The notes under the pieces: model-generated
Database searches by the model: none
What the model saw: only the letters and a program-made list of their open reading frames with translations
Told to the model about the DNA's origin: nothing
NCBI GenBank assembly: GCA_045430275.1
Contig: JAILXU010000001.1
Coordinates: 1 to 64,000, forward strand
Source of the DNA: Oceanobacter sp045430275
Lineage (GTDB): Bacteria > Pseudomonadota > Gammaproteobacteria > Pseudomonadales > Oceanobacteraceae
Direction of reading: 5' to 3'
DNA length: 64,000 nt
Shown: positions 24,809 to 34,144 of the stretch, in pieces
Layout of the letters: each line of letters opens with the position of its first letter
How positions within the stretch are numbered: position 1 is the first letter of the stretch
Program-made: the position numbers and the translations under genes

Positions 24809-26431
24809 TCAGAAGTTAAAGCCCAGCTCGGCAGCAAAGCCCGCTTCTTTCTTGATATCGTTTGGATTGGCCAGCAGGGCCAGATCCAGATGCGCACCAA
24901 ATGACAAGCCCAGCCCCACAGACACCACGTCAGAATCGGCCACGCTCATGTTGGTGCGATAGCCCATGCGCAGTTGCAGGAAATCCCAGGCGTCCACTTC
25001 GGCACCCAAGGCCGCGTATTGAGTCGGTGCTTCGAAGGCAATGGGGTCGTTCTCGACCAGGTCAACGTCCAAAGCCAGGGTGGTGATGTCGCCATTGAAG
25101 GCAACGCCCGCTCGCCATTGTGGGTCCAGAGTGATGGTCTGGCCGCTTGCCATCAGGCCATCCGGGCCACCACGAACGGGTACGTCCTTGGTTTCAAATT
25201 CCTTGCCGATCAGGTTTTTACCGACAACGCCGACAACCCACTTGTTGGTGGAACCGAGACGGAACGATGCGCCAATGTCGAGGTTGGCCTGAGTGAAGTG
25301 CTCGGCCTGATCCTCGATTTCATCACGATCAATGCCATCGTCATTATCGGCTTCGGTGACGTAATGGAAGGTGGTGATTTTCTGCAGTTTTGGCGTAATG
25401 CCCAGCGCGACCTTGCGTTCACCAAAGGCAAATTCACGTGAGAAGGAAAGACTGACGTCGCTGACGGCCACCGCCAGTACTTCCAGCTCGGAATTCAGTT
25501 CCGGGTCTTCGGCGGCATTGGACAGTACGCCGTTTTCGATGATGCGGATATCCTGAGCAGCGGCGGTATCGACCGGACTGGAGTTGAAGTTTTGGATGCT
25601 TTCAACGCTGTCGATCAGGCTCACCAGTGTAGGAGCGGTTATGTCATCTTTATTATTGGGATCTTGCAATTGAGTGGCAATAGTATTGATGGAGCCAGTA
25701 GTTTGTTCGGCATTCTCAATCAATTCGCCACTGGCTTGACCATAGGCATTCAGCAAGTTGTCATCTTCCGGGGAATAGACTGCGCGGCCCGAGAAAGTGA
25801 CTTCGGTATTGAGGGTGATGGCACCGGCAAAACTTTTGCCCGGAAAGGCAAGGCCCGCCGTAGCCCCAAAGCGGCCTCGGATGTTGCTGTTGGAAATGGA
25901 ATTCAGTGCGTCACTCAGGTCACTGGTCAGACTGTTTACCTTGGTGAGTTCGTCGTTCAGTTCCTGCAGTTGTTGATTGAAATTGTTATTAGCTGTTTCC
26001 AGGTTGGTGCCCAGTTGCACCCGATTGCCGTTGTTCAGATTTTCCAGAGCTGAGACCGCATCGAAGAGGTCGTCGGCAGCATCATCGAGGTCTTCCAGGC
26101 GCTGGTTAAAGTTGGATGAGTTGTTGTCTTCAAACAATGCTTCAAACTCGGGCACCAGGTCATCGTTGGCGTCTTTAAAGGTGTCGTAGATTTCGTCTTC
26201 ATCAGCAACGACCACACCGACGGCGGACAGCAGCAATGAGAAACTATCATCGTGTTCAGCCTGGGACAGTAATGATGGATTGTAGGCGGGTGCATGGGCG
26301 CGTTTGGCACTGGCCACGCCGGTACTGCCCATGGCCAAACCTCGGGCATCCATTGGCAAGTAGGGAGCTGCATGGGCGCTGGCTATGCTAAGAGTAGAAA
26401 TAGTGACTGCAAGTAGTGAGCGTTTGATCAT
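24809..26431 (-). CDS. TraF/FadL-like outer-membrane beta-barrel protein
   Basis: This 540-residue secreted protein has a signal peptide (MIKRSLLAVTISTLSIASAHA) followed by PYLPMDARGLAMGSTGVASA, the start typical of the TraF-like/PorV-like conjugal transfer family. Later segments GGPDGLMASGQTITLDPQWR and FLQLRMGYRTNMS are barrel strands of this family. It ends in Phe (GFNF), the outer-membrane sorting signal. An Asn/Asp/Leu-rich helical insert covers about residues 70-170. No conjugation genes are nearby, so the usual annotation as conjugal transfer protein should not be read as function. A transport or assembly role is possible. Confidence 0.75.
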   Translation of the reverse strand: MIKRSLLAVTISTLSIASAHAAPYLPMDARGLAMGSTGVASAKRAHAPAYNPSLLSQAEHDDSFSLLLSAVGVVVADEDEIYDTFKDANDDLVPEFEALFEDNNSSNFNQRLEDLDDAADDLFDAVSALENLNNGNRVQLGTNLETANNNFNQQLQELNDELTKVNSLTSDLSDALNSISNSNIRGRFGATAGLAFPGKSFAGAITLNTEVTFSGRAVYSPEDDNLLNAYGQASGELIENAEQTTGSINTIATQLQDPNNKDDITAPTLVSLIDSVESIQNFNSSPVDTAAAQDIRIIENGVLSNAAEDPELNSELEVLAVAVSDVSLSFSREFAFGERKVALGITPKLQKITTFHYVTEADNDDGIDRDEIEDQAEHFTQANLDIGASFRLGSTNKWVVGVVGKNLIGKEFETKDVPVRGGPDGLMASGQTITLDPQWRAGVAFNGDITTLALDVDLVENDPIAFEAPTQYAALGAEVDAWDFLQLRMGYRTNMSVADSDVVSVGLGLSFGAHLDLALLANPNDIKKEAGFAAELGFNF

Positions 26432-26826
26432 GGCGATTTACCTATTCCTGAGTATATTAAGTCCATTAGGCGTAAATTCTGTTAAGGAGCACCCACTGCA
26501 GAATGATACCCCTGCCTGCCTATTGCTATTTTGCAATACTATTCCGTTTTAGCGGTGGTTGCACTGCTGCCCTTGTCGGTTTACTCTCACCGGGCTTGAA
26601 TTGTCCCCGACCAGGAAATACCTGAATGTTACAACCTGCTGTTATTGCCAAACTGATGATGCCTGTATGTCTACGCCGAGCGGTGTGGGCGGCAGCTTCT
26701 ATGTGCGCGGCAAGCAGAGGTGGAATTCAGTAGATCGGGTGATCGTTCAGGACTTCATTTTAAAAAGCCGCTTTATGCGGCTTTTTTTGTGGCCGCAGGC
26801 GGCGCTGCCAGATTCAGGGAATCGTT
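26432..26826. other. 395-base intergenic region with a terminator
   Basis: No recognisable protein is encoded between the outer-membrane protein and the EamA transporter. The stretch contains the promoter of the minus-strand gene and, at 26762-26788, a strong terminator facing plus. No plus-strand gene ends there, so an unknown small RNA between about 26540 and 26790 is possible. No known RNA family was recognised. Confidence 0.4.
26762..26788 (+). terminator. intrinsic terminator without an obvious gene
   Basis: AAAAAGCCGC (26762-26771) and GCGGCTTTTTTT (26777-26788) form a short, strong hairpin with a U-run on the plus strand. It stands just 39 bases before the EamA transporter start. Confidence 0.8.
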
Positions 26827-27735
26827 ATGTGGGTTGCAGTCGCGTTTGTGGGAGTGGTGTTGATTTGGTCCACCACGCCATTGGCCATTCAGGCCAGTCA
26901 GGATCATGTTCATTTTTTGATTGCGTTGGCGGTGCGTGTCGCGATCAGTGCGGTGTTGGCCGTCCCCGTGCTGCGCTTGCTGGGCTTGTCGTTGCCGGTG
27001 AACCGTGCGGCTGTGACCAGTTATCTGGCTGGCAGTGTCGGGGTGTTTGGTGCCATGTCGTGCGTGTACTGGGGCGCGGCCTATTTACCTTCCGGTTTGA
27101 TCTCGGTGCTGTATGGATTGAGTCCGATGTTATCCGGTGCGATGGCGTATTGGTGGCTGGGGGAGCGTGAATTGACACGGGCACGGGTGCTGGCGCTGTT
27201 GATTGCGGTGGCGGGGCTGGGGTTTGTCGTCGCCGGTCGCCTGATGCTGGACGATATGGCGTGGCGTGGCATTCTTGGCACGCTGGTGTCGGTGATGTTG
27301 TTTGCCATCAGTGCCGTCTGGACCAAGGAATGCAAGGCGTCTCTGCACCCTCTGCAACAAACGGCGGGGACGTTGTGGTTGTCATCAGGCTTGTTCCTGA
27401 TCGTGGTGCTGGCGACTGGCACGGAATGGCCGCAGGAATGGAGCCAGACCAGTATGATTGGCATTGGTTATCTGGCAGTGATCGGTTCTCTGGTCGGATT
27501 TGTGCTGTATTTCTACATTCTGGATCATCTGTCGGCTTCCAGAGTCACCATGGTCACGCTGCTGGCTCCGGTGTTGGCCGTGTTCTGGGGTTATGTGTTT
27601 CTGGATGAGGTTTTTCAGGAGGCCACCTTGCAGGGAGTCTTGTTGTTGCTGTTGGGGTTGGCACTGTACCAGTGGCCGCACTGGTTGGATCAGAAGTTGA
27701 AGGGGGTGGGCAACCGCGGCGTCAAATCCGTTTGA
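26827..27735 (+). CDS. EamA family (drug/metabolite) transporter
   Basis: This 302-residue protein has ten predicted hydrophobic helices in two EamA repeats (about residues 1-135 and 145-285). Typical segments are IWSTTPLAIQAS at the start, YWGAAYLPSGLISVLYGLSP, and the second-repeat ASRVTMVTLLAPVLAVFWGYVFLDE. Members export amino acids, drugs or other metabolites. The substrate is unknown. It is a single gene, convergent with SpoVR; it is not the parent of the transporter remnant at 13722, whose last helices differ. Confidence 0.88.
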   Translation: MWVAVAFVGVVLIWSTTPLAIQASQDHVHFLIALAVRVAISAVLAVPVLRLLGLSLPVNRAAVTSYLAGSVGVFGAMSCVYWGAAYLPSGLISVLYGLSPMLSGAMAYWWLGERELTRARVLALLIAVAGLGFVVAGRLMLDDMAWRGILGTLVSVMLFAISAVWTKECKASLHPLQQTAGTLWLSSGLFLIVVLATGTEWPQEWSQTSMIGIGYLAVIGSLVGFVLYFYILDHLSASRVTMVTLLAPVLAVFWGYVFLDEVFQEATLQGVLLLLLGLALYQWPHWLDQKLKGVGNRGVKSV

Positions 27736-27745
27736 CGGCTGCCGG

Positions 27746-29245
27746 TCAGTTATTCTGACTGGCCGGGCAGCTTTGCGTGGCGATGTGTTTGCCTGCATCC
27801 CAGGTTTCGAGATGAATATCAAAGCCCCACAGGTAATGCAGGTGTTTCATGACTTCGTGAACATCGCTGGCCAACGGGGTTTCGTCTTGCATGGTGTGGC
27901 GCAGGGTCAGGGAACGATCACCGTGACGGTCAACCGACCAGATTTGAATATTCGGTTCCCGCATGGACAGGTCATACTGGCGCGCCAGCATTTCCCGAAG
28001 TTTGTGATAACCGCTGTCATTGTGGATGGCTTCTACCTGATAGTGGGATTTCTTGTCGTCGTCGTACAGGCTGAAAAGGTGGAATTCCCGCATCAGGTGC
28101 GGTGATAAATACTGCTGAACAAAGCTCTCGTCCTTGAAGTTTTGCATCGCAAAATGCACGGTTTCCAGCCAGTCTTTTCCGGCAATGTCCGGGAACCATT
28201 CGCGGTCTTCATCGGTTGGATTTTGACAAATTCGCTGAATATCCCGAAACATATTGAAACCCAGCGCATACGGGTTGATGCCTGAAAAATAAGGCGAGTC
28301 GAACCCTGGCTGAAACACCACGCTGGTGTGCGAGGCGAGGATTTCAAACATAAAGCCTTCGGTAATCTTGCCGTCGTCGTACAAGTGATTAAGCAGGGTG
28401 TAGTGCCAGAAGCTGGCCCAGCCCTCGTTCATGACCTGAGTCTGGCGCTGTGGGTAAAAATACTGGGAAATCTTGCGCACGATGCGCAGAATTTCACGCT
28501 GCCAGGGTTCCAGCAGGGGGGCGTTTTTTTCCAGAAAATAGAGAATGTTCTCCTGAGGTTCTGCCGGGAAGCGTTGCTCGGGGGCATTGCTGGTATCACC
28601 GGAACGCGTCGGCAAGGTTCGCCACAAGTCATTCACCTGCTGTTGCAGCACCCGTTCCCGTTCCGTTTGCCGAATTTTTTCTTCGGCGGCTGAAATGGGT
28701 CGTGGCCGACGATAGCGGTCAACGCCGTAGTTTTGCAGCGCGTGGCAGGCGTCCAGAACCCGTTCGACCGTTTCCTGACCGTACTTCTCCTCGCATTTGC
28801 GAAGGTAATTTTTGGCGAATAGCAGGTAGTCGATGATGGAATCGGCATCCGTCCAGGCGCGAAACAGGTAGTTGCCCTTGAAGAAGGAGTTGTGGCCATA
28901 GCAGGCGTGGGCAATCACCAGAGCTTGCATGGCCATGGTGTTTTCTTCCATCAGATAGGCAATGCAAGGGTTGGAGTTGATCACAATCTCGTAGGCCAGC
29001 CCCATCTGGCCGCGCTGGTAGCTTTTCTGGGTGGCCAGAAACTGTTTGCCATACGACCAGTGGTTGTAGCCGATGGGCATCCCCACGGATGAATAGGCGT
29101 CCATCATTTGTTCGGCACTGATGACTTCGATCTGATTGGGGTAGGTGTCCAGTCGATAGCCTTTGGCGATGCGGGCGATTTCGGCGTCGTAGGCTTCGAG
29201 CAGTTCAAACGTCCAGTCGGAATCGGTAGAGAGATACTGACTCAT
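27746..29245 (-). CDS. SpoVR family protein
   Basis: This 499-residue protein is of the SpoVR/YcgB family. Typical segments are GLAYEIVINSNPCIAYLMEE, HACYGHNSFFKGNYLFRAWT, and NEGWASFWHYTLLNHLYD. The biochemical role is unknown. In gammaproteobacteria these genes lie with prkA and yeaH, as here, and are induced by stationary phase or nitrogen stress. It overlaps yeaH by four bases, so the two are co-transcribed. Confidence 0.95.
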   Translation of the reverse strand: MSQYLSTDSDWTFELLEAYDAEIARIAKGYRLDTYPNQIEVISAEQMMDAYSSVGMPIGYNHWSYGKQFLATQKSYQRGQMGLAYEIVINSNPCIAYLMEENTMAMQALVIAHACYGHNSFFKGNYLFRAWTDADSIIDYLLFAKNYLRKCEEKYGQETVERVLDACHALQNYGVDRYRRPRPISAAEEKIRQTERERVLQQQVNDLWRTLPTRSGDTSNAPEQRFPAEPQENILYFLEKNAPLLEPWQREILRIVRKISQYFYPQRQTQVMNEGWASFWHYTLLNHLYDDGKITEGFMFEILASHTSVVFQPGFDSPYFSGINPYALGFNMFRDIQRICQNPTDEDREWFPDIAGKDWLETVHFAMQNFKDESFVQQYLSPHLMREFHLFSLYDDDKKSHYQVEAIHNDSGYHKLREMLARQYDLSMREPNIQIWSVDRHGDRSLTLRHTMQDETPLASDVHEVMKHLHYLWGFDIHLETWDAGKHIATQSCPASQNN

Positions 29246-30525
29246 ACGGCCTCCTGATAACGCTCTTTGGCGAACAATTCCCGGAATACCGGATAAATGT
29301 CGGACGCGTTACGAATCTGGGCGCAGGCAAAGCCGTTCTGGTTGGCTTTCTGAACCCCCTGATAGGCGTACCAGAGCGCCTGATGTTCGTGCGGGGTGAT
29401 TTCAACGTAGGCGAAATGTTGAATAATCGGCAGTAATTGGTTGCCAAGAATGTCGGCACACAGCGGGCTGTCGTCGTCCCAGTTGTCGCCGTCGGATGCC
29501 TGGGCACCGTAGATGTTCCATCCGCCCGTTAAATAGCGCGCTCGCACAATGTCATTCATCAATTTCAGGGCGCTGGAAACGATGGTGCCGCCGGTTTCGC
29601 GGGAGTAGAAAAACTCTTCTTCATTCACTTCCTTGGCACTGGTGTGATGGCGAATAAACACAATCTCGATGTGCTCGTAGTTCTTCTCCAGAAACAGATA
29701 CAGCAGCAGATAAAAGCGTTTGGCCAGATCCTTGACGTCCTGGGTCATGGAGCCGGAGACATCCATCAAGCAGAACATCACCGCCTTGCTGGTGGGGATG
29801 GGCACCTTGACCTGGTTGCGATACCGCAAGTCCAGATCATCAATAAAGGGCAGCGCTCTCAGGCGGGCTTCGAGATGTGCAATTTCGGCTTTCAGTTCTT
29901 CAATGCGAAGGCTGTCCGGGATGGGCTCCGCTTTCAATGCGGTCAGTGTTGCCTGTAGCTGTTTTATCTTGCGGCGCTTGCCAGCGCCCATGCCAATACG
30001 GCGAGCGTGTGCATTACGCAAGGAGCGTACAACGGACAGATTGTTGGGCGTGCCTTCTGACACAAAACCGGCCTGGCGGGTTTTGAATTCTTTGGACTGT
30101 GCCAGGGTCTTCTTGACCATATTGGGCAGTGCCAGATCATCGAACAGGTAATTGAGAAATTCTTCCTTGGTGATAAAAAAGGTGAAATCGTCTTCGCCTT
30201 CACCCTGATTGCTGGCCTTGCCGGAGCCGCTGCCACCCGAACCGCCCTGGGGTGGTTTTTTGAGTTGGTCTCCGGTGTTGAATTCTTTATTCCCCGGCAG
30301 AACCCGGTGCTGTTTACCACCCTGACCGTGATGAATCACTGGCTCGTTGATGCTGCGCTGTGGAATGCTGATGTTTTCACCCCGCTCCATGTCGGTGATG
30401 GAGCGGTGATTCACGGCATCAGAAACGGCTTCCTTGATATGCTCTCGGTAGCGTTTGAGGAAGCGCTGGCGGTTAACCATGCTTTTGTTCTTGCCGTTCA
30501 GACGACGGTCAATGATGTAAGACAT
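29242..30525 (-). CDS. yeaH: YeaH/YhbH family protein (DUF444)
   Basis: This 427-residue DUF444 protein starts MSYIIDRRLNGKNKSMVNRQ. A Gly/Ser-rich linker near residue 95-105 precedes the von Willebrand-like domain, whose MIDAS motif is FCLMDVSGSMTQ (about residues 253-264). ATG 30525 is chosen because GGAGAAGCT lies directly upstream; the longer frame to 30570 lacks one. Its partners are the PrkA kinase upstream and SpoVR downstream, an operon tied to stress survival in E. coli (yeaG-yeaH). Confidence 0.95.
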   Translation of the reverse strand: MSYIIDRRLNGKNKSMVNRQRFLKRYREHIKEAVSDAVNHRSITDMERGENISIPQRSINEPVIHHGQGGKQHRVLPGNKEFNTGDQLKKPPQGGSGGSGSGKASNQGEGEDDFTFFITKEEFLNYLFDDLALPNMVKKTLAQSKEFKTRQAGFVSEGTPNNLSVVRSLRNAHARRIGMGAGKRRKIKQLQATLTALKAEPIPDSLRIEELKAEIAHLEARLRALPFIDDLDLRYRNQVKVPIPTSKAVMFCLMDVSGSMTQDVKDLAKRFYLLLYLFLEKNYEHIEIVFIRHHTSAKEVNEEEFFYSRETGGTIVSSALKLMNDIVRARYLTGGWNIYGAQASDGDNWDDDSPLCADILGNQLLPIIQHFAYVEITPHEHQALWYAYQGVQKANQNGFACAQIRNASDIYPVFRELFAKERYQEAV

Positions 30526-30588
30526 AGCTTCTCCCTGATCTCGATAAGGAAGCTGCCGCGTGACGTTCACACGGCAAGGCTTCGGTGA

Positions 30589-32511
30589 TTACTGGGATTT
30601 GCGCACGCGCAGATACCATTCCGACAACAGGCGCACCTGTTTCTCGGTGTAACCACGGTCGGTCATACGGGCGACAAAGTCGTTGTGCTTCTTGCGGTCT
30701 TCGGTAGAGGACTTGGCCGAGAAGGAGATCACTGGCAGCAGGTCTTCGGTATTGGAGAACATTTTCTTTTCGATCACGGCGCGCATCTTTTCGTACGACT
30801 GCCAGGACGGGTTGTTGCCGTTGTTGTTGGCACGGGCGCGCAGCACGAAGTTGACGATCTCGTTGCGGAAATCTTTCGGGTTGCTGATTCCGGCCGATTT
30901 CTCGATTTTCTCCAGCTCCTCGTTGATGGAAACCCGATCGAGCATTTCGCCGGTTTCCGGGTCGCGGTATTCCTGATCCTGAATCCAGAAATCGGCGTAC
31001 GTCACGTAGCGGTCAAAAATGTTCTGGCCGTATTCTGCGTAGGATTCCAGGTACGCGGTCTGGATTTCCTTGCCGATGAATTCGACGTAATCGTGTGCCA
31101 GATATTCCTTGATGTAATTCAGGTAGCGGTTGTGGGTGTCTTCCGGGTATTGCTCCTGTTCGATGGCCTGCTCCAGTACGTACAGCAGGTGAACCGGGTT
31201 GGCGGAGATTTCGGTGGCGTCAAAGTTGAAGACGCGGGACAGAATCTTGAAAGCAAACCGGGTGGAAATGCCGTGCATGCCTTCATCGACACCGGCTGAA
31301 TCCCGGTATTCCTGAATGGATTTGGCCTTGGGATCGGTGTCTTTCAGGTTCTCGCCGTTGTAAATGCGCATTTTGGAATAGGTACTGGAGTTTTCCGGCT
31401 CTTTCAGGCGTGAGAGTACGGTGAACTTGGCCAGCATTTTCAGGGTGTCCGGGGCGCAGGGAGCGTGGGCCAGCGAGCTGTGATCCAGCAACTTCTGGTA
31501 GATACTGACTTCTTCATTAATACGGACGCAGTAGGGCACCTTGACGATGTACACACGGTCGAGGAAAGCTTCGTTGTTCTTGTTGTTTTTGAACGTCTGC
31601 CATTCGGACTCGTTGGAGTGCGCGAGAATCACACCTTCAAAGGGAATCCCGCCCATGCCTTCGGTGCCGTTGTAGTTGCCTTCCTGAGTGGCCGTCAGCA
31701 GTGGGTGCAGCACCTTGATGGGTGCCTTGAACATCTCGACAAATTCCATCAGGCCCTGATTGGATCGGCACAGGGCACCGGAATAGGCGTAGGCGTCCGG
31801 GTCATCCTGAGAGAAGTCTTCCAGCTTGCGAATATCGACCTTGCCAACCAGAGAAGAAATATCCTGGTTGTTTTCGTCGCCTGGCTCGGTTTTGGCGACA
31901 GCAACCTGATTCAGGATGGAAGGGTACAGTTTGACGACTTCAAACTTGCTGATGTCACCGCCGTGTTCTTTCAGTCGTTTGACGGCCCAGGGCGACATGG
32001 CTTTACCCAGGTAGCGCCGGGGAATGCCGTAATCTTCTTCCAGAATGGCGGCGTCTTCGACCGGATCAAACAGCCCCAGCGGGGATTCAAATACGGGTGA
32101 GCCCTTGATGGCGTAGAAAGGCACGGCCTGAATCAGTTCTTTCAGGCGTTCAGCCAGAGAAGACTTGCCACCGCCGACTGGCCCGAGCAAATACAGCACT
32201 TGCTTGCGCTCTTCCAACCCCTGAGCGGCGTGACGGAAATAGGAAACGATGCTCTCGACCGCTTCTTCCATGCCATAAAATCCGGCAAAAGCAGGGTAGC
32301 GTTTGATGACTTTGTTGGTGAAAATGCGGCTGAGCCGAATGTCGCGGGAAGTATCGATCAGTTCCGGCTCTCCAATCGCCATCAGCATGCGTTCGGCAGC
32401 GCTGGCGTAGATGGAAGCGTCTTCCTTGCACAGGTCAAGGTATTGCTGAAGCGTCATAACCTCTTCCTGCGTCGACAGGTAGCGATTCTGGTAACGACTG
32501 AAAACACTCAT
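30589..32511 (-). CDS. prkA: PrkA family serine protein kinase / AAA protein
   Basis: This 640-residue PrkA (YeaG) protein has an N-terminal AAA domain with Walker A LLGPVGGGKSSLAERLK (about residues 108-124). The PrkA C-terminal domain, formerly likened to cAMP-dependent kinases, covers about 390-630. Family segments such as YRDSAGVDEGMHGISTRFAF are intact. E. coli YeaG has kinase activity and acts in nitrogen-starvation adaptation; recent work on Bacillus PrkA points to an ATP-dependent protease. Start ATG 32511 has GAGAGG upstream. It leads the prkA-yeaH-spoVR operon. Confidence 0.96.
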   Translation of the reverse strand: MSVFSRYQNRYLSTQEEVMTLQQYLDLCKEDASIYASAAERMLMAIGEPELIDTSRDIRLSRIFTNKVIKRYPAFAGFYGMEEAVESIVSYFRHAAQGLEERKQVLYLLGPVGGGKSSLAERLKELIQAVPFYAIKGSPVFESPLGLFDPVEDAAILEEDYGIPRRYLGKAMSPWAVKRLKEHGGDISKFEVVKLYPSILNQVAVAKTEPGDENNQDISSLVGKVDIRKLEDFSQDDPDAYAYSGALCRSNQGLMEFVEMFKAPIKVLHPLLTATQEGNYNGTEGMGGIPFEGVILAHSNESEWQTFKNNKNNEAFLDRVYIVKVPYCVRINEEVSIYQKLLDHSSLAHAPCAPDTLKMLAKFTVLSRLKEPENSSTYSKMRIYNGENLKDTDPKAKSIQEYRDSAGVDEGMHGISTRFAFKILSRVFNFDATEISANPVHLLYVLEQAIEQEQYPEDTHNRYLNYIKEYLAHDYVEFIGKEIQTAYLESYAEYGQNIFDRYVTYADFWIQDQEYRDPETGEMLDRVSINEELEKIEKSAGISNPKDFRNEIVNFVLRARANNNGNNPSWQSYEKMRAVIEKKMFSNTEDLLPVISFSAKSSTEDRKKHNDFVARMTDRGYTEKQVRLLSEWYLRVRKSQ

Positions 32512-32943
32512 GGGGCACCTCTCTTGGGTTTGATCGAGGACGCACTGACGTCTTTTTCGTAGCTACGTAAATATTTTGGCTGCGTATTACGGGATTGGTT
32601 CAGGTCTCCTCGGTACATCTGTACAAATTCACTGCGGTGTCTGTTGGCAGTGTGCCGTGCCGACTGCGCGACGGTCAGAATGGTTGTGACCGGTGACTGG
32701 CCTGGCCAGGCGTTTCGATTCAACAGCCAAGGGTTCATATTCAGTCAGAACATCGGGCGCTGCTGTTTTGATTCGTCTGTATATAACGGATAGCAGAAGT
32801 TGCCGGATTGTGTGCGGAAGTCGGTCAGAAAATTACAGAAAGAGTACAGTTTTGAGGCATGAATGGTGTCATTGATGGCAAACGATAAAGGCTCACATGT
32901 GAATTTTACGATCCTTATGTGAGCCTTAGGTGGAAATTTTGGC
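32512..32943. other. 432-base intergenic region with hairpin
   Basis: This gap separates prkA from glpE. It contains the prkA promoter region, not resolvable by eye, and at 32888-32927 a perfect 11-base hairpin, AAGGCTCACAT/ATGTGAGCCTT with an 18-base loop. The hairpin follows glpE and may end that operon, although its U-run on the minus strand is weak (CUUUAUC). No gene was recognised. Confidence 0.45.
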
Positions 32944-33264
32944 TCAGATTTCGCACAAATCCGGGCAGCCGAGCTTCCACATTTCATAGCCGCCTTTCAG
33001 GCTGAGTGCCTGTTCAAAGCCTTGATCAGCAAAGAACTGGGCAGCACCCTGACTGGAGTTGCCATGATAGCAGCAGACAATCAGTGGCTTGTCCTTGTTT
33101 GCCTTGCTCATGAAAGCTGGCAGGTTCTGGTTATCGATGCGTTCGGCACCCTGTATGCGCCCGGCCTGAAAGCTCATGGCGTCGCGGATGTCGATGACTT
33201 GTGTGCCGTCTTCCTGCAGCAGCGCCTTGGCTTGCTCCAGGGTGATCTGTTGAAAAGAGGCCAT
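32944..33264 (-). CDS. glpE: thiosulfate sulfurtransferase GlpE (rhodanese)
   Basis: This 106-residue single-domain rhodanese has the catalytic Cys in VCCYHGNSSQGAA, which matches the GlpE active-site loop. It starts MASFQQITLEQAKALLQEDG, with GGAGAAAG upstream of ATG 33264. GlpE moves sulfur from thiosulfate to cyanide or thioredoxin in vitro. The gene is the last of the lptD-surA-pdxA-rsmA-apaG-apaH string and follows apaH by about 50 bases. Confidence 0.93.
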   Translation of the reverse strand: MASFQQITLEQAKALLQEDGTQVIDIRDAMSFQAGRIQGAERIDNQNLPAFMSKANKDKPLIVCCYHGNSSQGAAQFFADQGFEQALSLKGGYEMWKLGCPDLCEI

Positions 33265-33317
33265 GCTCTTTCTCCCTGTGGTCGGTGATGTGGTCAAGCG
33301 ATAACGGTCAGCGCAGT

Positions 33318-34124
33318 CTAGGCCTCGACGGCGAAGTGCTGCTGGTCATCCAGTCTCAGGGCGGTTAACTGGCTCCCCCAGACGCAGCCGGTATCAATGG
33401 CGTATACATTCGGTATTCCGGTATGACCTTGCAAGGCAGCCCAGTGACCAAACACCAGACGTGTCTGGCGCGGCTCCTGTGGGGCAAATTCAAACCAGGG
33501 GTGGTAGCCCTTGGGTTGTGTGCCCGGTTCTTCCTTGTGTTTCAGGTCCATGTGCGCCTGATCGTCAATAAAACGCATGCGCGTCAGGTAGTTCACAATC
33601 ACCCGGTAGCGATCCATGCCGCTGAGCTGCTCTGACCAGGAGGACGGCTGATTGCCGTACATCTGCTGCAGAAACCTGGCGCACTGGTCGCCTTGCAGTT
33701 GCGCTTCCACCTCGCCAGCCAGAGTGCGTGCTTGTTCTGGCGACCAGACTGGCGGTAATCCGGCGTGGCTCATGCACCAGTTGATCTGTGCATCGTAATG
33801 CAGCAGCGGGCGATGACGCAGCCAGTGCATCAACTGGTCGCAATCCGGCGCAGCCAGAATGTCGTCCAGTGTGTCCTTGCGGTTATTCCGGGTGACACCG
33901 TGATAGCGCGCCAGCAAATGCAGATCATGGTTGCCCAGGACTGCCGTTACCCGGTCGCCCAGACTGCTGGCCCAGCGCAAGACTTCCAGCGATTCCGGGC
34001 CACGGTTAACCAGGTCTCCGGCCAGCCACAAGCGGTCTTCGTTCGGGTTGAAGCGAATCTTGACCAGCAAACGTTGCAGGGGTTCGAAACACCCTTGTAT
34101 ATCACCAATTGCGTATATTGGCAT
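33318..34124 (-). CDS. apaH: symmetrical bis(5'-nucleosyl)-tetraphosphatase
   Basis: This 268-residue ApaH splits Ap4A to two ADP and can remove Np4 caps from RNA. The metallophosphatase motifs are YAIGDIQGCFEPLQRLL, WLAGDLVNRGPESL and VLGNHDLHLL. ATG 34124 has AGGA upstream and gives the family start MPIYAIGDIQG. The frame continues upstream to 34283 only by reading through apaG. It follows apaG by 20 bases. Confidence 0.97.
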   Translation of the reverse strand: MPIYAIGDIQGCFEPLQRLLVKIRFNPNEDRLWLAGDLVNRGPESLEVLRWASSLGDRVTAVLGNHDLHLLARYHGVTRNNRKDTLDDILAAPDCDQLMHWLRHRPLLHYDAQINWCMSHAGLPPVWSPEQARTLAGEVEAQLQGDQCARFLQQMYGNQPSSWSEQLSGMDRYRVIVNYLTRMRFIDDQAHMDLKHKEEPGTQPKGYHPWFEFAPQEPRQTRLVFGHWAALQGHTGIPNVYAIDTGCVWGSQLTALRLDDQQHFAVEA

Positions 34125-34144
34125 GCAATTGTCCTTGCGTCGAA

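Noticed and set aside
24809..26431. Evidence of a conjugative element from the TraF-like gene
   Set aside because: No relaxase, coupling protein or mating-pair genes are nearby; this family name is often given to chromosomal outer-membrane proteins.
30685..32100. Two long plus-strand frames opposite prkA
   Set aside because: They are antisense shadows of a strongly conserved coding sequence.
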